The notes beneath the pieces were generated by a model. That model did not search any database, was not told where the DNA came from, and worked only from the letters and a program-made list of their open reading frames with translations. Shown here one piece after another: positions 9,242 through 17,948 of a stretch of DNA of 64,000 nt. Where the stretch lies: positions 503,765 to 567,764 of the forward strand of contig NZ_HE978566.1 in NCBI RefSeq assembly GCF_000311825.1. Reading direction: 5' to 3'. Within the stretch, counting starts at the first letter, position 1. Every line of letters starts with the position of its first letter. Source of the DNA: Peptoniphilus grossensis ph5. Its GTDB lineage: Bacteria; Bacillota; Clostridia; Tissierellales; Peptoniphilaceae. A program made the translations under genes and the position numbers.

Positions 9242-9699
9242 AGATGCTCTCACAATTTTTCTTATCAGCCTTTGCTACCTATGGCTTTACTATTTATTTT
9301 AAGCTTCCAAAAAAAGTTAGGATCATTACATCAGCCCTAAGCGGTTTTATATGGATAATCTACGAATATTTATTTAGTTTTAGTGAGAACTATATGATTT
9401 CATATTTGATTTCATCTTTTCTCATTGGAATTTTTTCTGAAACTTTTGCTATTAAATTTAAAAAGCCCGCCACAGTATTTACACTCCCTTGCCTAGTACC
9501 ACTTGTACCAGGAGCAGGAATGTATTACATTATGTATTATTTCATCGAATCAAATTATATTTTAATGCGAGAACAAGTCATTAAAACGACATTAACTACA
9601 TCTGCACTTGCCCTAGGCATAGTCTTATCTCAAGGTTTAGTTAGAATTATTAAAGAATCTTCAAGAAAAATTAAGGCAAATAAAAAAGGTAATGGATAA
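9238..9699 (+). CDS. Threonine/serine exporter, YjjB-like membrane subunit
   Basis: A 153-aa membrane protein with four to five hydrophobic segments and the family block LPCLVPLVPGAGMYYIMYYF. It corresponds to the C-terminal ThrE domain (ThrE_2/YjjB) and is encoded with a 4-nt overlap after the YjjP-like subunit, so the two are expected to act as one transporter. Its last codons form part of the left arm of the terminator that follows. Confidence 0.88.
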   Translation: MKMLSQFFLSAFATYGFTIYFKLPKKVRIITSALSGFIWIIYEYLFSFSENYMISYLISSFLIGIFSETFAIKFKKPATVFTLPCLVPLVPGAGMYYIMYYFIESNYILMREQVIKTTLTTSALALGIVLSQGLVRIIKESSRKIKANKKGNG

Positions 9700-9724
9700 A
9701 TTTTTCCATTACCTTAATTTTTTT
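9686..9724. terminator. Bidirectional terminator between convergent genes
   Basis: An 11-bp perfect stem (AAGGTAATGGA with TCCATTACCTT) and 8-nt loop is followed by a T run on the plus strand, and by a T run on the minus strand as well. It serves the exporter pair on one side and the aspS-to-TraB operon on the other. The left arm includes the final codons of the YjjB-like gene. Confidence 0.9.
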
Positions 9725-9728
9725 GCCT

Positions 9729-10880
9729 TTAGAATAAACTTTGTATTATTTTACTTCCAGCAATTATTGTTCCAATTGATGAGCCAATATTTGCCAGTAT
9801 TACCACTAAAAGAGCCTTCAAAAATTTATTGTGAATCCAAGCTTTTATACTAAAAATATCTTCAGGAATATTATTTACATCCTCAACTGTAGGTTTTTTT
9901 AAGCTTGCTTCTACAAGACCTGCAAACCAACCACAAGCAAGCATTGGGTTTATAGATGTAAAAGGTGCTGCAACAAAGGCTGTCAAAACACTTAGTGGAT
10001 GAGGAAGGCATAGAGCTGTTAAGAGAGCGGCAAGAACAGAATTAAATAAAAACCATGACTTTATTTGCGCCATTCCTGTATTCATGCTTTGCTTAAAGCC
10101 AAGTCCAATTAAAACTACAATTAAAATTGGAATTAACCAAGGTATGACCTTGCCAGCCAAAGATTTTGGCGGAATTTTATTTAGCTCTTCAATATTTTGC
10201 TCTTTAAAAACTTCTTCTTCAACTCCTGGAGTGTGTGCCGCACCAAGAATGGCAATAACTTTATCCCCTGGAGCATTTTTAATATTATATGCTAGATACT
10301 TATCTCTTTCATGCAAAAGAGTTGCTGCTATCTGAGGATAATCCTTGCCCATATCTTCAATTGCAAGCTCAAGATTATCTCTTTCAATTAATTTTTGTAG
10401 GTCCTCTTCTGAAACATCTTCATCATCGTCTATGGACATTAAAGAAAAAAATAATTTTATTCTTTCAAAAAACCCCATCTTTCTCCATATTCGCATAAAG
10501 GTTGTTTGGATACTTCTATCGGCTAAGACTAAATTTATGCCAAATTCTTCTGATGCCTTCATGCCCTCAATCATTTCTTGACCAGGCTTTGTCTTTAGCT
10601 TCTTGGCAATATTTTTTTGGTAAGATGAAAGAATTAAATTTGCAATTAAAAGTGTAACTTTTTTTTGTTTAATTATGTCAATAATATTTGTATTTTTCCA
10701 AGCATCAGGATTTTTTAAATTCTTGTACCTTTGTTCATCAAGTTCAATGCAAATTGAATCAGGTTTTTCTTCTTCAATAGTTTCTCTAACTAATTTTGCA
10801 CTTTCTTGTGAAACATGAGCAGTGGGAATTAAAATTATTTCCTTGCCATGATAATCTATTCTAATTAATTTATCCTTCAT
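9729..10880 (-). CDS. TraB/PrgY family protein
   Basis: The 383-aa protein has an N-terminal TraB domain (about residues 1-225), with family blocks GKEIILIPTAHVSQES, CIELDEQRY and VIAILGAAHTPGVEE, then about four C-terminal membrane segments. TraB/PrgY proteins were first described as limiting pheromone activity in enterococcal plasmids and are thought to be membrane-bound, possibly metal-dependent peptidases of the GumN/Tiki clan; a chromosomal role is unknown. It is last in the aspS run. Confidence 0.85.
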   Translation of the reverse strand: MKDKLIRIDYHGKEIILIPTAHVSQESAKLVRETIEEEKPDSICIELDEQRYKNLKNPDAWKNTNIIDIIKQKKVTLLIANLILSSYQKNIAKKLKTKPGQEMIEGMKASEEFGINLVLADRSIQTTFMRIWRKMGFFERIKLFFSLMSIDDDEDVSEEDLQKLIERDNLELAIEDMGKDYPQIAATLLHERDKYLAYNIKNAPGDKVIAILGAAHTPGVEEEVFKEQNIEELNKIPPKSLAGKVIPWLIPILIVVLIGLGFKQSMNTGMAQIKSWFLFNSVLAALLTALCLPHPLSVLTAFVAAPFTSINPMLACGWFAGLVEASLKKPTVEDVNNIPEDIFSIKAWIHNKFLKALLVVILANIGSSIGTIIAGSKIIQSLF

Positions 10881-10901
10881 TTTTCTCCTAAAATAGAAGA
10901 G

Positions 10902-11876
10902 TTACTCTCTCTCTTCTGACAATGTATAAGTATCTCCGCTTACTCTATTGTAGTAAGTTACAGTAAGTTTATTATTTTCATTTTTTTCACTCATAAGGCT
11001 ATCATCTAAAACATTTAATTTATTTGTGCCATTTTCTGACACAATTTTATAATTTTCTAAATAATTTACAGATGAGTTTAAAATATCAATACAAAGGGCA
11101 TTTAAGATCCTAAAATTATTATCTTCGTCACTTTTCTTAGCTGTTTCACTTTTTAAAATGTTGTCATTATTTTGACCCAATATTTTAATATTTTCCTTGT
11201 CGCCATAAATATTTTCGTAAACCGAAAAGAACTCTTCTTCTTCCTTTAAAATAGTTTCTTTTTCTTCCTTTAGCTTTGAAATTTTGGAAGTGTCATTTAA
11301 TAAAATAGACTTTAGCATGTAATTATCTCCATTAATTAAATAATCTATGATTCCAAGATTTTCATAGGCCTTTAGGTTGTGCTTACTTATATTTCTATTT
11401 AAATCAAAATTATAGTAGGAATTTAAGAGAAACTCAATCATGAGAAGATTTGATCTAACATCTTCTTCTGTTAAATTTTCTTCAATAAAACTTCCCTTTA
11501 ATGGCTTATAATCGTTGATCTTTCCATTTTCTATATTGTATAATTCATTAAAGTTATTTTTGCGAAAAGAAATTAGTGAGTCACTAATTTCCATATTCAT
11601 GCTATCTATTTCGGAAGTCTTGTCTTTAATAATGTCAAATTTATTTATTTCGTTGTTTATTACATCTAATTTTGACTTTTTACTGTTGTTTTCTTGGCTC
11701 AAAGTTTTAAATTTATCTTCAGCCTTCTTCTTACTTTCTAAAAGGGCAGAATTTTCTCTTGATAAGTTAAAGTAAGAAGATCCCACAGTTTTTAAATTAG
11801 AAAGTCCAAGAAAAGAAAAAACAAAAGCAAGGGCAATAAAAATGATTGGTATTGTAATTTTTTTATTTTTAATCAT
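10902..11876 (-). CDS. Membrane-anchored coiled-coil protein of unknown function (A)
   Basis: I do not recognise this protein. Residues about 7-24 form a single N-terminal membrane anchor, followed by a heptad-like Lys/Glu/Ser-rich helical region (about 30-100) and a mostly helical remainder with no Cys. It has no catalytic motif that I can see. The ATG is preferred over an upstream GTG because it has the better-spaced GAGTGA site; the gene then overlaps the upstream gene by 8 nt. The paired neighbour has the same layout, which suggests that the two proteins act together on the outer face of the membrane. Confidence 0.75.
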   Translation of the reverse strand: MIKNKKITIPIIFIALAFVFSFLGLSNLKTVGSSYFNLSRENSALLESKKKAEDKFKTLSQENNSKKSKLDVINNEINKFDIIKDKTSEIDSMNMEISDSLISFRKNNFNELYNIENGKINDYKPLKGSFIEENLTEEDVRSNLLMIEFLLNSYYNFDLNRNISKHNLKAYENLGIIDYLINGDNYMLKSILLNDTSKISKLKEEKETILKEEEEFFSVYENIYGDKENIKILGQNNDNILKSETAKKSDEDNNFRILNALCIDILNSSVNYLENYKIVSENGTNKLNVLDDSLMSEKNENNKLTVTYYNRVSGDTYTLSEERE

Positions 11877-12687
11877 TGTTATCACTCTTTTCTAAAGCTT
11901 TTAAAATACCAAGATTTTTGTAATAGGATGAAATTTTTTCTTCCATAAACTTATTCAAGTAAATTAAATTTTCAGACTTTAAATTTCCGGTTTTGTAGCC
12001 CTTTCTCTCAATTTCCTTATAAATAAACAAAAGATTATTTACATCTGCATAAATTTCTGAAAGAGATGATTTTTCATCATTTATATAAGAATATATATTT
12101 GAGCTGTAAATTGAAGCATAAAAAACCAAGGCATCCAGTTCCTTTGAATTTTTATTTAATTTTAAAATGCTCTTGGCAAATCCATTTGATTCTTCAACAT
12201 AAGCTTTAATATTAAGTTCATTGTATATATTTTTGTGTTTGTCTAAATTTTCCTCGCTATAAAGATCTAGAAAATCATTAACTGATTTGTCATAGCCATC
12301 TTTTTCATAAATATCAGACTCAAAATAAGCTCCATAGGCCTTTAATCTTTCCTTAATCTCGGCTACTATGGCTTTGTTTTGATTTGTATAATCCTCTTTC
12401 AACCTTTTTATTTCATCAGATTTACTTGACTCAAATTGATATCCATATTTTTCATAAAATTCTTGTGATTTTATATTAAATTCAATTTCTAGAGAATCAA
12501 TATCTTCTGTGATAGACCTTGTTTTATCTTCAATTAAATTTATTTCTTCTCTAATATTTTTATTCTCAGAAATAATTTCTGATGAGTACTTTTTATTTGC
12601 AAGTGAGTAGATGAAAAAAATCAAAGACAAAATAAATAGGATAATTGAAAAAATATATAAGGCTTTATACCAGTTTTTACTAAACAT
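11869..12687 (-). CDS. Membrane-anchored coiled-coil protein of unknown function (B)
   Basis: Not recognised. The 272-aa protein starts with a membrane anchor (about residues 8-29), then a coiled coil (about 35-110) and a helical, Asn/Tyr-rich C-terminal half. It overlaps the downstream gene, a protein of the same layout, and is 7 nt from the RseC-like gene upstream. One possibility is a diverged paralogue pair; sequence similarity between the two is too weak to assert that by eye. Confidence 0.75.
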   Translation of the reverse strand: MFSKNWYKALYIFSIILFILSLIFFIYSLANKKYSSEIISENKNIREEINLIEDKTRSITEDIDSLEIEFNIKSQEFYEKYGYQFESSKSDEIKRLKEDYTNQNKAIVAEIKERLKAYGAYFESDIYEKDGYDKSVNDFLDLYSEENLDKHKNIYNELNIKAYVEESNGFAKSILKLNKNSKELDALVFYASIYSSNIYSYINDEKSSLSEIYADVNNLLFIYKEIERKGYKTGNLKSENLIYLNKFMEEKISSYYKNLGILKALEKSDNND

Positions 12688-12694
12688 TTCTCAC

Positions 12695-13117
12695 CTACAT
12701 TTTTTCGAGAAAAATAGCAGCTTTATTTGTTTTGTTAAATTTGTGATCTATTTCTTTTAATATTAAATGTGAAATAAGCAAGGAAAATACCCCAATAATT
12801 AGTGATATTAAATCTATATTTCCCATGGAAGTCTTGCTCATAATAATATAGGAAATTGTAATTGTAGACATAAATAAAATTAAAGGAAGACCATATACTA
12901 AAAATTTATAAGAAAGTACAGACTTGTTCCTTGTCTTAATTTTTACAAGGTCGCCAACATTGGCTGACACAGTATTTTGAAATTCGAAAAGTTCTCTCTC
13001 TGATTCAGCACATTTTGCACTACAAGATTCACAACTTTCTCCGCAAGCACTTTCTCTTGTAAATTCTACAAAGATTTTATTTTTATCCTTTGATCTAACA
13101 ATTCCAATGCTTTCCAT
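12695..13117 (-). CDS. RseC/MucC-family (SoxR-reducing) membrane protein
   Basis: A 140-aa protein with a Cys-rich N-terminal motif (C25, C29, C32, C36 in ACGESCESCSAKC), a small beta domain (VGDLVKIKTRNKSVL) and two membrane segments (about residues 70-88 and 100-118). This is the RseC family, some members of which work with Rnf-type electron transport or in reducing SoxR; the Cys cluster probably binds metal or an Fe-S cluster. In anaerobic Firmicutes the role is not known. It follows aspS by 24 nt. Confidence 0.85.
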   Translation of the reverse strand: MESIGIVRSKDKNKIFVEFTRESACGESCESCSAKCAESERELFEFQNTVSANVGDLVKIKTRNKSVLSYKFLVYGLPLILFMSTITISYIIMSKTSMGNIDLISLIIGVFSLLISHLILKEIDHKFNKTNKAAIFLEKM

Positions 13118-13141
13118 AATATCACCTTAATCTCCTTTTTT

Positions 13142-14935
13142 TTATTTTTCTTCTTCTTTTTCTTTTTCTATAACTTTTACATGAACTTCTTCTAATTGTT
13201 TTTCTGAAAGTCTTGTTGGCGCACCAGTTAATAGACAAGTTGCTGCTTGAGTTTTTGGAAAAGCTATTACATCTCTAATGCTCTTGGCATTAGTAAATAG
13301 CATTACAAGTCTATCTAATCCATAAGCAAGTCCTCCATGTGGTGGTGCTCCGTATTTAAAGGCTTCTAATAGGAATCCAAATTTTTCCTTAGCTTCTTCT
13401 TCAGAAAGTCCCAAAGCTTCAAACATTTTTTCTTGAATTTCTGGGTCATTAATTCTAATACTTCCTCCGCCCATTTCATCGCCGTTAATTACAATGTCAT
13501 AGGCTTTTGCTCTTGCATTTTCTTTGTCACTAGTAAGTTTATCTACATCTTCATCTAATGGACTTGTGAAAGGATGGTGCATAGCCACATATCTTCCCTC
13601 TTCTTCGTCGTATTCAAATAGAGGGAATTCAGTGATCCATGTAAGTTTATAATCATTTTCGTCAATTAAATCCATGTCTCTTGCTATCTTGTTACGAAGA
13701 TTTCCAAGACCACTGTAAACAACTGAGTTTTTATCAGCTAAAATCAAAATTAAATCGCCTTTTTTTGCATCAAAAGCCTTAATAATTTCATCCATTTTTT
13801 CTTCAGACAAGAATTTTGCAATTGGAGAATCAATTTCTTCATCGACTCTTATCCAAGATAGACCAATTGCCTTAAAATCTTTTACAAAGGATTCTAATTT
13901 TTTAACTTGCTTCTTTGAGTAAAATTCGCTTCCGCCCTCAACTTTAATTCCTCTGACACTTTTGCCCTTTTCTGTATTTCCTTCAAATACTTTAAAGCCG
14001 CATTCCTTTACAAGATGAGATATGTCGTGGAGTTCCATGCCAAATCTTAAATCTGGCTTGTCAACTCCAAATCTATCCATTGCTTCAGCATATTTCATTC
14101 TCTTTATAGGAAGCTCAATTTCTTTATTTAAAATTTCTTTAAATAGTCTTTGCAAGAATCTTTCATTTATTTCCATCACATCTTCTTCAGTTACAAAGCT
14201 AAGTTCCATGTCAATTTGCGTAAATTCAGGTTGTCTATTTGCCCTTAAGTCTTCATCTCTAAAGCATTTTGTAATTTGGATGTACCTGTCAAGTCCTGCA
14301 ACCATTAAAAGTTGTTTCATAAGTTGTGGTGATTGAGGAAGGGCGTAAAATTCGCCAGGATTAACTCTACTAGGCACTAAATAATCCCTTGCTCCTTCAG
14401 GAGTTGGCTTAGTTAACATTGGAGTTTCAACTTCTATAAATCCATTTTCATAGAAGAAGTCACGAGTGATTTTGTAAATCATTGAACGAATCATGAGATT
14501 TTTTTGCATACTTGGCTTTCTTAAATCTAAAGTTCTGTATTTTAATCTCATGTTTTCAGAAACATTGTCGTTGTCCTTTACATAAATTGGTGGAACTTCA
14601 GATTCACTTAAAATTTTAAGTTCGCTGGCAAGAACTTCAACTCGTCCAGTTTCAAGTTCTTCATTTATTGATGATCTCATGCGAACTTTACCTCTTACAG
14701 CAATAACAAATTCTCCACGAAGATGTGATGCCTTTTCTAAAAGCTCATCAGAAGATGTGTCATCAAATACAATTTGTGCAATTCCACTTCTATCTCTAAG
14801 GTCAACGAAAATTATTGAGCCAAGGGATCTTTGTTTAGCAACCCAGCCCATTAAGGTAACTTCTTTTGAAATCATTTCTTCTGAAATCTCATTACAATAA
14901 TTACTTCTCTTGAGATTTCCCATTTTTTCAGCCAT
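13142..14935 (-). CDS. aspS: Aspartyl-tRNA synthetase
   Basis: A 597-aa class II synthetase of the bacterial type: N-terminal OB-fold anticodon-binding domain (about residues 15-110), catalytic core with FRDEDLRANRQPEFTQIDME (motif 2 region), a large GAD-like insertion (about 290-410) and motif 3 in GGLAYGLDRLVMLF. Bacterial-type enzymes with the GAD insertion attach Asp to tRNA-Asp; whether it also charges tRNA-Asn cannot be told by eye. It has its own promoter and a structured leader. In many Clostridia hisS comes just before aspS; here a murE-like gene occupies that place. Confidence 0.97.
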   Translation of the reverse strand: MAEKMGNLKRSNYCNEISEEMISKEVTLMGWVAKQRSLGSIIFVDLRDRSGIAQIVFDDTSSDELLEKASHLRGEFVIAVRGKVRMRSSINEELETGRVEVLASELKILSESEVPPIYVKDNDNVSENMRLKYRTLDLRKPSMQKNLMIRSMIYKITRDFFYENGFIEVETPMLTKPTPEGARDYLVPSRVNPGEFYALPQSPQLMKQLLMVAGLDRYIQITKCFRDEDLRANRQPEFTQIDMELSFVTEEDVMEINERFLQRLFKEILNKEIELPIKRMKYAEAMDRFGVDKPDLRFGMELHDISHLVKECGFKVFEGNTEKGKSVRGIKVEGGSEFYSKKQVKKLESFVKDFKAIGLSWIRVDEEIDSPIAKFLSEEKMDEIIKAFDAKKGDLILILADKNSVVYSGLGNLRNKIARDMDLIDENDYKLTWITEFPLFEYDEEEGRYVAMHHPFTSPLDEDVDKLTSDKENARAKAYDIVINGDEMGGGSIRINDPEIQEKMFEALGLSEEEAKEKFGFLLEAFKYGAPPHGGLAYGLDRLVMLFTNAKSIRDVIAFPKTQAATCLLTGAPTRLSEKQLEEVHVKVIEKEKEEEK

Positions 14936-14944
14936 ATTTCCTCC

Positions 14945-15015
14945 TAAAAATTAAACTCCAAGCCTCAAATGGTTTGGAGCTTAGTCGTTAAAATATAAAT
15001 AAACGATTAGCGATT
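14945..15015 (-). promoter_or_regulatory. Structured aspS leader: two adjacent hairpins, the second attenuator-like
   Basis: The minus-strand leader has an imperfect stem (GCTAATCGTT with AACGACTAAGC), then a second stem AAGCTCCAA with TTGGAGTTT followed by a T-rich tail and directly by the aspS GGAGG site. The two stems share the AAGC bases, so they could compete. No T-box consensus (AGGGTGGNACCGCG type) is present. Confidence 0.5.
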
Positions 15016-15050
15016 TATTTTATTATTTATTTCCATAAAAATCTATTTTA

Positions 15051-15079
15051 ATTATAAAACAAGGTCTCGTAAAATTCAA
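15051..15079 (-). promoter_or_regulatory. Promoter for aspS
   Basis: TTGAAT and TATAAT on the minus strand with 17-nt spacing. The -35 box begins 2 nt after the murE-like stop codon. The predicted leader is about 110 nt long. Confidence 0.8.
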
Positions 15080-15081
15080 CT

Positions 15082-16617
15082 TTAACAGATTCTACTGTCT
15101 ATTCTGTGAGAAAATCCTTGGATATCTTTAACCTTATTTTCTCTTAAAAGTTTTTCTTTCACAAATTTTGCACCCTTATCCATGCCCTGACATCCTGCAA
15201 GCAACAGTACATCTTCACTATTTAAAAGATCAATTGAATTATTTACAGCGTCTTCTAAGGTATCATAAATTTTACAGTCAATATTATTTTCCTTTAAAAT
15301 ATTCTTAAAAACCTTTAATTCTTCCTCTGTCACCCTATCTTTTTCGCCAACTATGTCTTTTGATAGAGTAGCAGCTAAAGTCCTTGGTTTTAAAATTTTT
15401 ATCCACTTAACAAGTCTTTCAGTGATCTCTCTATTTACTTCCACTCCTCTGTGTCCTCTTATGGCATATAAAATATTTAAGTCTTTATATACCATCATTT
15501 TAAGAGTTTCCATTGTTGCATCAATATTTTTTTCATTGGCAAAGTGGTCGTCTAAAATTTTAAAATCTTCATCAAAGATAAGTTCAAATCGTCTCTCTAC
15601 ACCCTTAAAATTTTTTAGTGCATCAGTTATTATTTCTTTTTCTATATTAAGACATAGTGCAACAATTATTGCAACTACAGAATTCATAACCGAAGAATAA
15701 CCCACAGAGCCAAGCTCAACTTTGAAGTTAGACTTTTTTATTGTAAAATCTTTTAGTTTTATATCTTTATTTATATTAAATATAAATTTTCCCTTGCCCG
15801 TAGATAAATCTAAATCAGAAATCCCAAAATCTGCTTTGTCATTCTCCAGTGAAAAAGACAAAACTTTAGCCTGAGTTTTTTCTTTTAGAGAATAAATCAT
15901 TTCATCATCGGCATTTAAAATTGCAAGGGCATCTTTTTTAGCATGTCTAATAAGTCTCGATTTGTAGAGAAAATATTTTTCAAAACTTCCATGTTGGTCA
16001 ATGTGTTCTCTGCCAAGATTGTTAAAAGTAACTATGTCAAAGTCAATATTCTTGTCTCTAAAAAGTTCTTGGGCTGAAGAAGAGACTTCCATAGTCACAT
16101 CAGTAATATTATTATCTGCCATATCTCTTAAGTATGACTGAAGAGTGAGAGACTCTGGTGTAGTAAGTATTGATGGAATTTTTACATCCTTATACCTAGT
16201 TAAGACAGTGCCTATCATGCCAGTTTCCCTTTTATCTTCCTTTAAAATTGAATCTACCATAAAAGCAGTAGTTGTCTTTCCATTTGTAGCTGTAATACCA
16301 ATTATATTCATTTCCCTTGATGGGTTTTTATAAAAATTTGTTGCCATATCTGCAAGAGCAATTCTAGAATTAAGAACTTTTATTTGTTTTATGTCCACAT
16401 CCACAAATTCTTCCACAACAGCAAGCTCTGCTCCAAGTTCACTAGCTTTTTTTATAAACTTATGTCCATCAGTTACATAACCTTTTATTGCAACAAAAAT
16501 AGCGCCTTCTACTACATCCTTAGTGTGGAAGGCTATTTTATTAATTTCTTTATTTTCATCAATGTTAAAGTTTGTTTGGATAATATTTATATTTTTTAAA
16601 ATTTCACTTAATTTCAA
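15082..16617 (-). CDS. MurE-like Mur ligase with diverged amino-acid-binding region
   Basis: The 511-aa protein has a Mur ligase N-terminal domain, an intact ATP-binding P-loop (GITATNGKTTTAF, about residue 107), MEVSSSAQELF where MurE has EVSSHAL, and NNLGREHIDQHGSFEKYF ending in the KSRL lysine, which is carbamylated in Mur ligases. The C-terminal domain is unusual: MurE's DYAHTPD is replaced by DDHFANEKN, the DNPR diamino-acid motif is absent (SKDIVGEKDRV in its place), and the final AGKGHE becomes AGCQGMDKG. It is therefore MurE-related, but the added amino acid, or even the muramyl substrate, is uncertain. TTG start after GGAG, 2 nt after hemZ-like. Confidence 0.8.
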   Translation of the reverse strand: MKLSEILKNINIIQTNFNIDENKEINKIAFHTKDVVEGAIFVAIKGYVTDGHKFIKKASELGAELAVVEEFVDVDIKQIKVLNSRIALADMATNFYKNPSREMNIIGITATNGKTTTAFMVDSILKEDKRETGMIGTVLTRYKDVKIPSILTTPESLTLQSYLRDMADNNITDVTMEVSSSAQELFRDKNIDFDIVTFNNLGREHIDQHGSFEKYFLYKSRLIRHAKKDALAILNADDEMIYSLKEKTQAKVLSFSLENDKADFGISDLDLSTGKGKFIFNINKDIKLKDFTIKKSNFKVELGSVGYSSVMNSVVAIIVALCLNIEKEIITDALKNFKGVERRFELIFDEDFKILDDHFANEKNIDATMETLKMMVYKDLNILYAIRGHRGVEVNREITERLVKWIKILKPRTLAATLSKDIVGEKDRVTEEELKVFKNILKENNIDCKIYDTLEDAVNNSIDLLNSEDVLLLAGCQGMDKGAKFVKEKLLRENKVKDIQGFSHRIDSRIC

Positions 16618-16619
16618 AA

Positions 16620-17948
16620 TTATCTCCTCTTTATAAAATCTTCAAGATTTTTAGAATTAATATTTCTCTTAAATTTCCCCTGTGAATCTAAAATTTTTGT
16701 ACTTGCTCCGAGGCCGAAGCCAATGATGTTTTCCAGTTCTTCCATCATGACAATATTATAAATTGATGAACAGCCTTTTTTTGCATAGCCAATATTTTCT
16801 GAACTTATTACAGATTTTTTCTGCCTGTAAAGGTAATAGGGCTCATAGTTTGAATCAAGCATTAGTTTCTTTGATTCTTCAATGAGATCACTATAATCTT
16901 CTTCGTTAAAATAAGAATTTTCGAAAAGTTTTGAGCCATTTTTTAGTGCCAAGCTGTGTAGGGTAATATTTTCTGGCGAAAAATCAATTGTTTTTTTTAT
17001 TGATTTTAAAATGCTTTCCTTACTTTCGCCAGGAAGACCCATTATTAAGTCCATATTGATAACATCAAAGCCAATTTCCTTTGCTTTATAAAACCAATAA
17101 CTAAAATTTTCATTTGATACCCTATTTAATTTGCTAATAACATCTTCGTTAAAGCTTTGTGGATTTAAACTAATTCGATTAACACCTTTTCTTTTTAGCA
17201 TTTCCAAAACTTCTACACTAATACTGTCTATTCTTCCGCATTCAACAGTAAATTCCCTTGAACTGCCAAATTTTTCTAAAACTACATCAATAATTCTTTC
17301 TAAATTTTCTTTCCCTATTGCTGTTGGTGTTCCTCCGCCTATATAAATTGAATTTGGCTTTTTAGAAAAATTTAACTCATAAGATTTTATGTCATCAATT
17401 AAATTTTTAGTATAAGCATCTATCTTTATTTTATTCCCAATAGTTGTATCAAAGGAGCAATAAAGGCATCTACTTGGACAAAAAGGTATGTGCACATAGA
17501 CATTGTAATTATTTAAATTAGAATTTTCACGAAGTTTTTCCTGATTTTTATAAATTCTATATAAAAAATCTGCCTCAATTTTATTTATCCTATATTTATC
17601 AAATAAGATTTTTCTTGATTCTTTATAGGAATTTCTTTCAAAAACTTTTGAGACTAGTTTTAAGGGCCTAACTCCTGTTAAAATTCCGAAACTAGAATCA
17701 AAATCCTTATGATTTGAAAATAAATCAAATAAGTATCTTTTTAAAACAAAGTGAGCTTTGTCATTTTTTATATCAAGCTTTACACTTTTATTTATTTTAT
17801 TTCCAACAATTTCAAGAAAAATAAATTCATCAAGAACTTTTATCTTTAAATGCAAATCTATATCTTTATAATTCTTAGGAAGTTTCATACTAAAAAATTC
17901 AAATATAGATTTTTTTAGAGCCTCATTTTCACAGTCAATTACAATCAT
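16620..17948 (-). CDS. HemZ-like radical SAM protein (coproporphyrinogen dehydrogenase family)
   Basis: A 442-aa protein with about 140 N-terminal residues specific to HemZ-type proteins, then a radical SAM domain with the cluster motif CPSRCLYC (C-x3-C-x2-C) in HIPFCPSRCLYCSF and the glycine-rich IYIGGGTPTA. Family members are annotated as oxygen-independent coproporphyrinogen III oxidases, but no haem gene is present here and the organism may not make haem, so the annotated reaction should be treated as unproven. It overlaps the MBL hydrolase by 4 nt. Confidence 0.85.
   Translation of the reverse strand: MIVIDCENEALKKSIFEFFSMKLPKNYKDIDLHLKIKVLDEFIFLEIVGNKINKSVKLDIKNDKAHFVLKRYLFDLFSNHKDFDSSFGILTGVRPLKLVSKVFERNSYKESRKILFDKYRINKIEADFLYRIYKNQEKLRENSNLNNYNVYVHIPFCPSRCLYCSFDTTIGNKIKIDAYTKNLIDDIKSYELNFSKKPNSIYIGGGTPTAIGKENLERIIDVVLEKFGSSREFTVECGRIDSISVEVLEMLKRKGVNRISLNPQSFNEDVISKLNRVSNENFSYWFYKAKEIGFDVINMDLIMGLPGESKESILKSIKKTIDFSPENITLHSLALKNGSKLFENSYFNEEDYSDLIEESKKLMLDSNYEPYYLYRQKKSVISSENIGYAKKGCSSIYNIVMMEELENIIGFGLGASTKILDSQGKFKRNINSKNLEDFIKRR

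Noticed and set aside
14936..15081. T-box riboswitch upstream of aspS
   Set aside because: No T-box sequence and no specifier-loop stem can be found in the leader, which is also too short.
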